From: Leptasterias polaris
Taxonomy: Eukaryota > Echinodermata > Asteroidea > Forcipulatida > Asteriidae
DNA: 64,000 bases
NCBI GenBank assembly: GCA_037783415.1
Contig: JAZGTN010000170.1
Span: forward strand, 1,779,501-1,843,500
Reading direction: 5' to 3'
Position 1 is the first letter of the stretch, and each line of letters opens with the position of its first letter. Shown one piece after another: positions 36,301-50,119 of this stretch. The position numbers were made by a program, and so were the translations under genes. A model generated the notes under the pieces. That model was not told where the DNA came from, did no database searches, and saw only the letters and a list, made by a program, of their open reading frames with translations.

Positions 36301-39300
36301 CAGATCTAAAATTGAGATGCTCGGTGCATGCCAGACGTATGCTGTTACGTTGCGAATGTACTATAGTAGTTCTCGAGCGGATAAAGTATGGGAAGTGTGA
36401 AATGTCTCGCTTGCATTTTTTGGTGTGCAATAGTTTCAACATTGGCAACGGAAATACAAGTGGCTGTGTTTTTGTCAGCATTGCCGAGATCGGTACTCGG
36501 CCCGCGGATCTTATCGGCCTTCGAGATCGCACGAGAGACAGTCTCGCAGCGCGTGGAGAGGAACGAGTACGCAAACTTCACTTTGAGATGGGTTTCATCA
36601 ACGCTGGGGTGTGGCTACCCTGTACGAGCTGCTGTCGGAGAAGCCGCCAAAATGACCCTTCAAGAGAGCGTGGTGGCATACTTTGGGCCAACATGTAGCT
36701 TAAGTTTGCTGGCTGTGGGTGACTTGGCTGCTGCCCTAAATGTACCCGTATTCTCCGGCAGTGCTAGTTCCCATGATCTGGATGACAAAGCTAGGTATCC
36801 CACGTTGACGCAGACTGTTTACAAACCAAGCGCGATGGTTCTCTTCTTGAAGGACATTTTCAGTAAGTTCAGCTGGAAAACTTATGTTCTCATTCAGGAT
36901 CGGTCAACTGTCTTCCCTTTTGCGGCACTTGCAATAGAAGAAGGTCTTCGAGAAGCAGGTATACGGTCCTTCAGTTTACACATCGAGAATTACGAAAGTA
37001 TTGACCCCGTTCTGGAAGAAGCTTCTTCAGTCAGCCAAAGTAAGTCAGAACGTCTAAATTTAGTTTAATTGTTTCGGAGCTTTGTATTTTTGTAACAACA
37101 TGGAATTGATAAATATTGAAACAGACAAAATGTGCTAAATCTTTTAATAAAAAATTTCTGGGCTCATGTGTCTGATTGTTTACAAGCAGCTGTTGACAAC
37201 TGAAAATATCCTAACTTTTAATATAATTATCATCAATAGTAAACATATTTTACCTTTCAAAACAGGCAAGTTATTCTAATAAATGTTAAGATAACTTAAT
37301 TTATATTTTGCAAGTACAAAGTTTACCCATCAGGGTTGTGTTAAATTCTTAATCAGATATTGGGTAACTTTATCTTAACCAACACCGGCGTTATGCTAAT
37401 TTTGTATCCTTTAGTTGTGTCATTTTTAGCAAGTCAATAGATTAAAAAAGAAATAAACAAACTAAAGTGCGGAGGGGGGATAGCAAAATGAACACTAATC
37501 ATAGAAGTGTACATCCAGATACACTTAGGGTTAAAGGTTACCAAAAAAGGGTGTTTGGTTGGTGAAAACAACATTAACAAATTTCTTGCGAGCAGACTGT
37601 GTAATAATCTCTTCTTGGAAGCAGTGTTGGCTCTGAAAAGAGCCGATTGGTTATGTTGACGGTTCAAACTGTCAGTGACGAAATCCCGGTGTCGCAAAGT
37701 CCACGAAGCTCCAGCAATCCATGGCTGAATTCCTGGTTCATAAAGCATAACTCTTTTCAACAGACTGTTGTTTCTCGAACAGAAAAACTACCATAATGCC
37801 AAATTCTCTCTTGCAACTTTGGATACATCAACTCCTACTCCTAGAACCGCTATCGTTCATGGAGACGATAGCGGATCGAACCTCATAGTTCTAGGAGTAA
37901 TCAACTCCCTGCAGCGTCAGCATTACGTTCACGCTTATCCATCTTTGATTGTGATTTGTGCCTGCGCTTTGCTATGCACGCGTGTACGGTACATGCATCA
38001 AAAGTGTTTCCATGTGGAGCAGTTTACCTCATTTTCAGTTACTTCTTATCCACACGTTGTGCAAAAGTTACACTGCGTTAGGTTCTAAAATTTAGTTTTA
38101 CCCACTTCTTGAGTGATTTGAACCTCGCTGATAAGCTATTTGATTTCCTACCAAATTTGGAGAAAGGTGTTACCTTTTCACTGTGTGTAAAATTTTACAC
38201 TTAGTGAGAGGTAAAACAACAATTGTCGTTTTACCCATGCAATATTAGGCAATTTTTACACAACATTTGTACCCAGCAGTTTTACACAGCAAAATTTCAC
38301 AAAAACAACGGTTTTTTGTGCGTAAAATTCAAAGTGTTTGAGCATAGTAAAAGGTGTTTATGTGTGGTTTAAGTACATGTAATGATGTAATTTTGTTTTA
38401 CCCTTACACCAATGTGTGTTAAGCCCTATACTCAGTACTTACCCGAGTTTTGTGAAAACAATTAAATTCACAGGCAAATCTCTTGGGTGGGATTCGAACC
38501 GACGAAATTTGCATTGCTAGAGCAATGTAATGTTGTAATGATGCAATCTTAACATTCATGCTTTCGTGGTTCACACGCTGGTCCTATACTTTGTCCCATA
38601 CTGATTAAATATGGTTCATATTCATTCATTAACAATATTGCAGCCGCTATTTTATTTGGAAAACAAAATAAAAATCTTCAAGAAAATTTCTTCTACCTTT
38701 GATTTCAAGAAAAACTGGGTAATTATTTTTTATTTTTTTGAAAAAATTGTTGTTAGTTGAAGAAAACGAGCAGAGCACGTACTTACATGATCTCTAAAAT
38801 GTCTAATCAATTTAATCTTTATAACACTTTGAGTACGTGACAAAGAAGAAACCTCTTCGTTCTTGATTCTACAAAAATTGATTTTTCAGGGGAGGGATCT
38901 TATCGTTTTACGTTGCGTCAATATCTTCCCAGACGGTGACTGTGTTGTTTAAACGAGGGAAGGGAAAATTAGTTGCTCTTTCTTGATGTTGTGACGGAAG
39001 CATTCTATACCATACGCCTTGGTTTTGTGATTGATATAGATATATGATTTGGAAGAATATAAATTAAAAAGTATAGTAGTAATACTTGAATCGTGGAGAA
39101 TCGTGGAGAGTTATACAGTATCAGTGTTTTATATTCCTCCAAATGTACAAGCCGGTACTTGTGCAACAGCAGAGAATGTTTTTAAAACAGCAATCAGATT
39201 ATGTAGGTCACATAACAGACGTATAATGCATTTTTAAATATTTCCTTCAGATCTTTAATTGGAGTAAAATGATCACTTTTAAAGGCACCTGGGATTTTTC

Positions 39301-42300
39301 CATACTCAAGCAAGCAAAAAGAAGCTAGAGCTCTTAAATTGTGAGGGGGGAGGGTGCCTCATGTTTACAAGCACATTATGAACCCTGATTTAAAAAGACT
39401 TGGACAGTAATAACTTGGATAACTAAGAAGTGGCGACCGAGAAAAATCCCAAGTGACCAGTAAATATTCATCTTCAATGGCGAAGAGCATGCGTGGTTTT
39501 TTTCTTTTTATGATGAGACGTTTTTATTTTGCAAAATGCGAAAAATCCCTTTAGAGTTAAAATCGTGTTGGGGGGACACAGTGTTGGAGGGACAGAATCT
39601 CCGGGGACAGAATTTCCTGCCACACCGGCGCTCTACCAACTGAGCTATCTAGCCCTAAGTTGAGGGTCTCCCTATTTTGTCATTGTTCGGGATGCAAGTC
39701 AAAAGCAAAACAAAACAAAATTAATTGTTTAAAGGATTGCAAAAATGTCTTGATTTTTGAGTGCCATAGCAGAGGAATTCTCTGTTATGACAGCCGAGAT
39801 CGTAGGGAGACGTAAACGCAATGTAGACGTAAACGCAATGTAGCAAATAGTCCACCCTGATCTTAAAGACCTACTTGAACGAAAACGGCAATAATTGATC
39901 TTTGCAGAAAAACTTGTTTTTAAATTTCAACCAATAAGGAAATTGAGTTCACTTGAGATTAATCAAATTTTAATTGTGTAAAAAACAATCGAATACCCTT
40001 CTCCGGTGCTTTTCAGAAAGATTCGCGAAAAGCCCTGTTACGTCATCACTCATGTTACGTCAGATGTGCAAGAGCTCCGTTTTGTATAGCCGCTTTGTTG
40101 CAGCATGGAGGTATAACGAAGCAAACTCCCTCACATGCCTTCAAAGTATTGTCTTTTTGACGCACGCCGTCAACGGCAGAAGTGTTTCTAGTTTTTCAGA
40201 ACCTTGAGGTTGGGGCCTAATGTTTTGATCGATAATTACCAAAAATTCCGATGTGTACAAATATATAAATTACATTTTAATTATTGATTATCAAACACAT
40301 TATTAAATAGCGTTCCCGTCAAACAAATTTCTCTCAAGTACCTGTTTAATTTGATTATTATGTGCACGCTTTTAAAGGCGCATGTGGGGGAAAACTTTGA
40401 GAACCAAGAAGTGGTAACCGAGAAAAGCCGTGCGACGAGTACGCGATTTGTATTTATTTATTGGATAAGACGTACACAGTTGCAACACTACAGAATAGTC
40501 CCTCACATTTGGCATCGCCTTTGACAATGATTTTCACCTCACATTACAGGAAACAAGTTTCTAAGAAATTAGAGGAAACTTCTTCAATCGGTCAACTTTA
40601 ATGTTTTTATCTGTTGAGGCATATCACCGAGACAAAGTGCAGCGAAATGTTCCTTGTTTCTTATTTTCTTGTAAAAGGGCCTGAATTTCGGCAAACATTT
40701 AAAAAATTATTTTATTTTGACAACCGAGGACTCTGTTGCAGTGATGTCATCTCAGGGAGCCGTTTAATTGGTTTTTGTACAAAAAAAGGAATTGTGAACC
40801 CCAAAAGTTGCTTGTTAAAAGAATTTGTGAGAAAAGTTTGCACTTTGGCTTGCGACATGAGCTGAAAAAGTAACAAATCACTAAAGAAAAGAACGTTGAT
40901 GACAGCGAATAACATTCTAAACTCTGTCCACTTTTTGTGAATAAAGAAATTACAAAAAGTATGGTTTCTGTCCGACATGACATCACAGTTTAGCTCATGA
41001 ATATAGAAATATTGATTAGCATAAAATACCAAAAGCCACCAAAATACCCTTAAAAATGGCAACACGAAAGTTAGAAATAAGGTCACTGAAATGGGACACA
41101 ATGGTGCATCTCCAAGGAATGCATGAAGCTCAAGTTATAAAGTCCTAGATGACATGTTTCTTAAAACATGGAAGGTTTTATTGAAGGTCAATTTAAAAAC
41201 ATCAGGCAAATTTCACGGAATTGATACGGGTAACATTAGATTTGTATTGTCTAAATAAAAAGGGTAAAAGATTGGGGGCGCTATACGAGTTTACCGGGGC
41301 TCCTGCTTGCTTTTTTGATAGAATGGTCCAGTGAAGGCACTGCAACCTCGTTCCCAGTGGTGTACGATCTTGCTGCGCCATGTTTTATTCTTTCCCTTCC
41401 TGGGGTTAGAGACGAACGCGGAATTAGCGGGCGATACGACGGACTGCCCATGGTAGCGAGGCTGCAGGCACTGGTCTTTCAGGCCAATGATATCAGTGGT
41501 TAATTTTGCAGTGACAGGCTTCCAATTTTTCGTGCAATGAGAATACTTCGAAAAATAATGTTCATGGTAAACTTGTTTAGCACCCTCTTGTGTTTAAATA
41601 TTTCCCTCGAGGCCGACATATCATCGTGTTCCTTATCAAATTTGTTAGTATGAATTTTTAATTTTTTTTTACTGTGACGTCATCAGGTGTCAAATTACGG
41701 TAATTCAAAGTTTATTACTCAAAAAATCATATCTCCTGAACCACAAGTCATAAAATCGTAATGTTTGTTTGTATGGTGGCTTTCAACAATTGCAAAATTT
41801 TCTTAACCAAGATGACCCCACTTTGACCTTTACTCCCGGTCCAAACAGGAAGTTTAAATATTGGAAAAAGCATTATCTCCCGAACCACATGTCATAAAAT
41901 CGTCATGTTTGTGTTGTATTGTAGCGTGCAACACTTGCGACATTTTATTCCAAAAGATGACCTTACTTTGACCTTTACTTCCAATCTAAACAGGAAGCTC
42001 AAAACTTGAGATAATCATATCTCCTGAACCACATGTCATAAGGTCGTAATGTTTGTGATTTCTTGGAGCTTAGAAAGCTTGAAATTAAGAAAAATACCGG
42101 AACAGCTCTGTGATTGTTAATTACAATCACTGTCTCTAGTTATTATTATTATCGTTTTACGTTGCGTCAATATCTTCCCTGTCGGTGTGTTGTTTTAACA
42201 AGGAAGGGAAAATTAGTTGTTCTTTCTTTCTGTTGTGACGGGAGTATTCTGTACCATACGCCTTGGTTTTGTGATTGATTGGCTATATCTAAGCTCTGTA

Positions 42301-45300
42301 AGAATATAAACTAAAAAGTATAATAGTAATACTTTGTATGAATCGTGGAGAGTTATACAGTATCAGTGTTTTATATTCCTCCGAATTTACAAGCCGGTAC
42401 TTGTGCAACAGCAGAGAAGGATTTAAACAGCAACTGCTTTGGCATTCAGATATGTGGGTCACATAACAGACGTATAATGCAATTTAAATATTCTCTTCAG
42501 ATCTTTCATTGGAGTCAAATGTTCACTTTTAAAGGCGCCTGTGTTTTTTTACATACCCAAGCAAAAAGAAGCTAGAGCTCTTAAATTGTGAGGGGGGAGG
42601 GCAGCGGCGGCGGAACACTTTTAAAAGTGGGGGGGGGGGGGGGGGGGGGCAAATTTTTTCCCCATGTATTTTATTTCCATTTGCACAACATAGGTATATA
42701 GGCACACATCGGGTATGTTGGGCAATTTTGGGGGTACAAACAGACCCACACATGACTCTGGAGGTCTTCCAGGAGTAGATTAGACCAATCCCTAAATTTT
42801 GCAAACGAAACCGTCAAATTTGGCCGTCATCGAGCATTTTCAAAAAACTAAGTTCACGTGATTTATCTGAACCAATTTTTTTTACGCAGATAAATCATAT
42901 GATCTTTGGAGTTAATCCCGACTGTACCTCAAGACTCTTTCTAGAAAGGTGACAAGCATTTTTCAAAACGGGCGCACAAGAAATCTTCTTTGCTGAATTA
43001 TCGGAAATAGATTGATTTAGTTGAGAAGCTTTAACTAAAAAGTTCAAGTTTAAGCAAATACTTGGGTCGGTGTTCAACCGGGAGGGGGGGGGGGGGGGGG
43101 GCTAAAACCAATGTGTTGGGTGGGGTCCAGGGGCCGGCCTTACGGCCCCTGGTAGGGTCCAGGGGCGAAGCCCCGTGGGGGTCCTGGGGGAAAAGCCCCC
43201 TTGAGTTTGAGCTTTTGGCGTTTTGGGGGTGAAAAATTAAGCCTCGTTATGCATTAGAAAAAAAGACATACTTTTTAAGCACTTCTGATCCATATAGCCT
43301 AAATCTTTTAATTTTATTTAATATTTTTCAATGATGCTCCTCCCTCTTGTTAGAACTTATTGCCACTCATCTGGGTTAGGCTGATAATGCCCGCATGAAG
43401 TCCCCAGAATATTGTGTACAAAACGGGTACATTGTCAGCAAATACTGCGGACGTTGTTGATAAGAACATTATGGGCGGTGCTACCTACTTTTCATAACTG
43501 GGCGGCAAATTCCATGAATAAGTGGGCGGCAAACCCATATCCTATACAGACAAACCTTTGTTTTGCGAAAGTGGTGTCACATAATAATAATGTATACCAG
43601 ATTACTGTTAAAAAATGAAATTATAAGTTTAACCAGGGCATAAATGTGGTGTGTAATTTGGAAAGGTATAGGGCTGCAGACCTTTTTAATCCCTGAACAT
43701 AGCCGACTAATATGAAAAATGTGGAAAAGAAGCAACGCGTGATGATATTCATTTTGGATCTCGTCGGTATCTGGTTTAATGCATATTCATTAAAAACATC
43801 GCGGGTAAAAAAACATTACTATCCGGCGTTTCTCAAATTCAAGTGTAGTACTATACAGGCAATCCATAAGGGGGAAAAATCATTGAATGCCGGAACGACG
43901 TGAGATATATTTTATCATGGACAAATTAGCCCGTTGGTTTCAAATGCTTAATATGTTATTGACTTGCAAATTTAAACAATTACAAGTGAGTTATCATAAA
44001 AGTATGGTGTTCAATATCTGTCACCTCGCACCTCGCACCTCGCGTTATCGAATCTCCCGTATAAAAGAGTAATTTGGCAGGGGAAAAAAATTACGAATGG
44101 CAAAGGAAGAAGTTAAAGATGCATTGCCCGTAATTTGGACAAAACCTGACGGTCAAAAATTGATTTAAATGTAAAATTTGTATTCCGGGGTAGGAAGTCG
44201 TGTGTGAGATCGGGCTCAGAGATTATGCATCAAATTGCGGCTAAGGCTGTAATTGCGGCTGACGGCTTCTAGTGGGAATAACACACGGAGACACGTTGTG
44301 GCGCAGCCGGGATTCCGGACCCAGCCCTGTATAAAGTCAGCCTATTTTTACACCCGATCGCTACAAGTCTCGTATGTGCTGGTTATGGCCCGGCCATGCA
44401 GTACACTCGACCAGCGGTGACTCGCACTGCAGGACTGGTGAAATGTGCATCGTGGGCCATTACTAATCTATTGTCCGGGGATGGCAACTCGCCTACGTTT
44501 GGCGTTAATTGCTGTTTTTTGTTAGGCCTATATGAATCAGATTATTTTGAGAAACTTAAAGGTGTGTATAATATTACAAACGGGGTTGTCAGTGAACCCT
44601 AATTTGGTTTCAATAGCTCGATATAAAGTGTGGGGGGGGGGGGGGCAAAATGACTACCTTTTCAAAAGTGGGGGGCAACTGTCTCCCTTGCCCCCCCGGT
44701 TCCGCCGCCGGTGGGGGAGGGTGCCTCATGTTTAAAAGTACATTATGAGCCCTGATTTCAAAAGACTTGGAAATTTAATAACTTGGAGAACTAAGAATTG
44801 GCGACCGAAAAAAGCCCGAGTGACCAGTAAATATTCATCTTCAATGGCGAAGAGGATGCGTGTTTGTTTTTGGTTTTTTCTATGATGAGACGTTTTACTT
44901 GGCAAAATGCGAAAATTTCCTTTAGAGATAAAATCCTGTTGAGAGACAGTGTTGGAGGGACAGAATCTCCGGGGACAGAAATTCCTGCCACACCGGCGCT
45001 CTACCAACTAAGCTATCTAGCCCTAAGTTGAGGGTCTCCCTATTTTGTCAATATGTTTGTTTGGGGTGCAAGTCAAAAGCAAAACAAAAATTTGTTTTTG
45101 TTTAAAGGATTGCAAACATTTCTTGATTTTTGAGTGCCACAGCAGAGACAAAATCGAGTCTTAAATGTAGTCTTTTTCTGTGATTGAAACCTTAAACAAA
45201 CAAATAATAATAATAAATAATCATGTTTTTATAATTCAATATGTGCATGTCTTTATAGTTTAAAACATAACAAAATTATATATATATATCAATTCAATAA

Positions 45301-48300
45301 TTTCTTTGGACTTTTAAGTCCAAGATTCTTTTATGTCTCAGATTCTCAGGACTGATTCTCAGGACTGATTCTCAGAAATGTTAATTGAAAAACAAGCCTC
45401 GTTTAAACTTTTACTTTGCACACCAAGGAAAACCCTTTCATGTATGCTATCTATTAGGAATGATGGCAAGTTTTAATCAAATGTAGTGTTTTCGGAAAGC
45501 TCGTTGCACTGTTTGAAAAAATGTTGCTATAATAAACAGGTAATCATTATTATTTTGAAAATATTTTAAGTTTCCCCAAATAGGCACACAAACCCTTCCC
45601 AAACATGGGAGGGAGGTCTTGCATTGTTCAAGCTGTTGTCTCTGTCCAAGGAATTTGCTTGAGATTCCATAAAGTTATGTTTGAAAGGACCCTAAGAGTT
45701 CCGATGTGTATGTTCACAAGCCCGCACACTTGTGTCACAAAGGCAACATGCTACGATTTATTTGTTTTTATACTTATGTGTTCTTTGTTTGCATCCCGAT
45801 CACACAATGGTAATTGTTTCTCAGTCGTGATTGGACAACGATGTAGGTGCTTAATATTTGTAAGGTAAATTGAAAAACTTATGTCGATACAATCAGTACA
45901 ATGATGGCAACCTTGTGTATTGTACTCTCATGTCCAATTTTTGTTCTTTTAAGAATGTGCGTAGAACGTCATGCACGGATCTACGATGCGTTCAGGGTTA
46001 CATTTCTAATTATTTTATCTTTGATCAAGGGGTATATCAGCAGACACATGTCTGTTATAGTTAGCATATTATTGTTATCAGCCAATCGCAGAAAGGAAAT
46101 TGACATTTTGTTTTGTCCTTGAATTGAATGTAGATTGAAAACGACCGATTTGACAAAATGAAAACAAGAGAAGCAATTGAAAACTTACGGTCAAGGTTAA
46201 TGTAGAGACACAGAAGGAGGTACTCTATCTAAAAAGGACGAGCATTCACCAAAGTATACCAAAAGCAACAAATTTCACACGATATTAAGTCGTGTGCGTT
46301 TTGATAGATTAATCGTACACGGAACCGGAAAAGAGCGACTATGTGTGAAGCGGGGATACAATCTTTATCATTCCTCCACTGACAAACTTTACTGTGCCGT
46401 TTTGGTATAGCAATCGTGAACGTATTGTCCCTAATCGAATAATTATCGGTTTGAAAGTCTACGTTCGTGGCTTTTTGTTAAATAAATGTATATTATTTTT
46501 CTGCATTGTTTTCAAAATGTGATTTTAATAGTTTTACTGTCGTGCCTTTCAATGTTTAACTGTGAAGTGGTATTTACATTTAGTTGTTTGTATTTTCTCC
46601 GCGTTTGCAGTTTTCCCAGGCTGTCTTCTGCAAGCCTTGGCTTCATCTGACTGCCTAGTGCTCTCTTTAAATGTGGTCTACATCCACTCAATTTGCTGCG
46701 TTTGTTATTTCTTCTCATCTATGTAATACTTTGTATTTATTTCATTTCGACAAGAGTAAAGTGAAATATAAAAGTTGACTATGATTGAATTATTATGTTC
46801 ATAAAACTATTCAGCTTTTAGTCAATGATACAACATCAAAGTATAATATTACATAACATATAATATGCAGATTTCTGAGTCTACACTATAATTTGAAAAG
46901 CCAATCTCTACATATTTGTGTAATACAGACTAGCAACTTGAAGAATAAATTTCGAACTCGAATCAATGGGCTTAAAACTTCTGAAATTGATATCACTTCG
47001 ATAGCTATCTTGAATTTTTGTATAATAGCGTCCTTCAAAAAAAGACCGAGTACAAAATAATAAAGTGACGTCATTCATTGTTGTGCTGTAACAAAAAGCT
47101 GATGTTTGTGGAGAAGACCTGGATTTTTGCGTAGATGTGAACTGCTGGATGTTGGTTGGACAGATCTAAAGTAGAAATGCTCAGTGCATGCCAGACGTAT
47201 GCTGTTACGTTGCGAATGTACTAGTTCTCGAGCGGATAAAGTATGGGAAGTGTGAAATGTCTCGCTTGCATTTTTTGTTGTGCAATAGTTTCAACATCGG
47301 CAACGGAAATACAAGTGGCTGTATTTTTGTCAGCATGGCCGACATCGGTATACGGCTCGCGGATTTTACCAGCCTTTGAGATCGCAAGAGAGAGAGTCTC
47401 GCAGCGCGTGGAGAGGAACGAGTACGCAAACTTCACTCTGAGATGGGTTTCATCAACGCTGGGGTGTGGCTACCCTGTACGAGCTGCTGTTGGGGAAGCC
47501 GCCAAAATGACCCTTCAAGAGAGCGTGGTGGCATACTTTGGGCCGACTTGTAGCGAAAGCCTGCGGGCCGTTGGTGACTTGGCTGCCGCCTTGAATGTTC
47601 CCGTATTCTCCGGCAGTGCTAGTTCCCATTATCTGGATGACAAAGCTAGATATCCCACGTTGACGCAGACTGTTTACAAACCAAGCGCGATGGTTTTCTT
47701 TTTAAAGGATCTTTTTCATAAGTTTCTCTGGAAATCTTACGTTCTGTTACGAGATGCGTCGCCTATATTCGGGCTTGCATCAGATGCTATCGAAGATGGT
47801 CTACGCGACGCAGAAATAACACGATCGTACAGTATTTATGTCAATGCCGACGATGATTTTGATTCTGTTTTGGAGGAGGCGTCTTCAATCAGCCAGAGTA
47901 AGTAAAATGCATAAGTAACACAAGGGTAACTTAGTGTCAAAAATAAGCGCAGAAATATGGACGAGGACAGTAATGGAGTTTTACACTATGTCTTTGATTT
48001 TGTTTTTCTTGTAAATAATAAATTATAGTAATGCTGAACTTTTGTTAGTTTTTTTTGTCAGCGGAGAATGTTTTTTAACTGAATATTCTATTTTTTGAAT
48101 GTGTTATCAACATTAAAACACACTGTTATAGTCCGTACTTTACAAGCGTCCCTGGTCAAAAAAATATATATATAAGGCCTACAAGATATTGTTTTCCTCA
48201 GCCAAAAAGTGTGCATTTCAATCACCTTTTTTAGTACATAATTATATTGATCAGTGAACATGCTTTGTTTGTGAAGTATACCGGTACCGCGATACACAGT

Positions 48301-49504
48301 TACGTATTATGGGGATTACTTGATGTGGAACAGGTGGACTAATAGTCTGTGTTGTTATTATTTATTATATCATTTACTTGTATCATTTTGTAACCTTTGT
48401 TTTGTGTTTGCCGATAGAGATTTCCTTTTAGAATTGTATTATCTCAAAAAGAATGTTGACAGATGATAATGTTTTCAAGCATGTAGCATGCAACATTTTT
48501 GTACATAGCTGACGAACGTGAGATAATGTAATTGTTTTTCGTTTTTAAGAATAAGATAAACTACCACCTCTTAACGGATTTTTGGTGTAAGACACCTTCA
48601 ATTAAAGCTGATAAGTTTCTAGAAACCGTAAGGAAATTCCCAGTTAAAATGTACATCACATTTTGGGGGTTAAATAGGCCCAAAACGGACCTAAGCTTAC
48701 GTACGATGCGTCTCTTTTATAAACAAATTGACTGCAACGTGTTCCTTTTAGTAAGTCAATAATAAACCCATTAGGAAAAATGTTTAACTAACTGTTTCTT
48801 TTTTTTTTGAAACGGATCCCGAAGCCACGTCCCAAAATGACCGAAATGTGCTGCACATTCTTGGTTCAAATTTTACCTCCATAGTTATTCCACTTACAGC
48901 TTTAATTTCAAGTTGAACATATTTTATATGAGGTGTCGTCTCTTTTGACACTCATGTAAGGTTTAGGTGATAACCATTACAAAAAAAACCTATGAAAATT
49001 AAATCCTCGTGCCCAAAGATGTTGCAATTACACATTGAACTGTTTTTCTTTCTTTTTTGTATTGCAGTAATTGTAATCAGTGCAAGTGGTGACAATGTAC
49101 GCAAGATCATGATTAGTGCCCACAAGCGCGGAATGGTAGGCGGCAACTACGTCTTCATAAGTTACCACCCGTTCAACAACACCAAAACATTCGGGGCAGA
49201 CTCGTGGTATCAGGTAAATTATTACTTATCTAAGTTCATGTTCAAGTCTTTTACCCTCACTAGTTCATTGCGTAAAATGTGTTTCTTATGAGATTTTACA
49301 AATTTTGAATTAAGGGAGAGAGCAGCATGACACATCATGAATGATAACACATCATTGGTTTGGTTTACATTTTGTGCTCGGTATGGGAGGATGGTACCCC
49401 GCCCCTTATTTTGTCTTCATTGTGTGCTTGAAATCACAGGAATTCTTTCTCAGGGATTTTAGCGGGGGTACTTCTGTACAGAGGAAAATAGTGCCCTTTT
49501 TTAT

Positions 49505-49537
<33 letters not shown>

Positions 49538-50025
49538 ATTTTTTTGGGGGTGGGGGGGTGTTCTGTTTGGGGTTTGGGTTCCTCTACCCCCGTATATTGG
49601 GCATGATTTTGACTTATGAATACAGGACACTTCTCGGCAAACTCGGCTCCTTGCAAACCTCGACTTATAGCCCTACGTTGCGACTCTTCCTGTTGTAGAC
49701 AGATAAAGATTCCCGTGAGTTTACTGGCAGAATATTTTCAGAGCTCTATAGTTCAATTATTGCCTGTTATTAGTAATAAGCCACTATCCTCACTGGATTA
49801 ACATTCTATGGCTGCGTACATTTCTTGGCGGTGGATTTTAAGAGTAAAATTTCTTCAAAAATCCTTAAGAGTTTCCGTTTTTTCGCTCCCTAATTACATG
49901 AGCACTGAAACCTTCCGCTCCGGAATAGAACCTTTGTATCCAGGACGCCACTGTAATGTTTAAACGAAAGTGCGAGGCTTACAGGGCAAAGGTTAGACTA
50001 TTAATGCATTTCTAATCTAATCTGA

Positions 50026-50119
<94 letters not shown>

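Noticed and set aside
36086..36574. Minus-strand frame of 162 codons and a + frame of 148 codons at 36252
   Set aside because: Both overlap exon 1c in other frames and have no recognisable domain.
37434..37760. Minus-strand 108-codon frame next to the histone stem-loop
   Set aside because: It contains no histone sequence and reads through the stem-loop, so it is not the expected histone end.
39625..39660. Apparent tRNA gene on the minus strand (also 45000 and 18740)
   Set aside because: A-box region is good but no anticodon arm, no proper B box and no cloverleaf; SINE heads instead.
30387..49067. Idea that exons 1a-1c belong to separate complete receptor genes
   Set aside because: No exon 2-like or later exon was found between any two of them; the only fitting acceptor is 49068.
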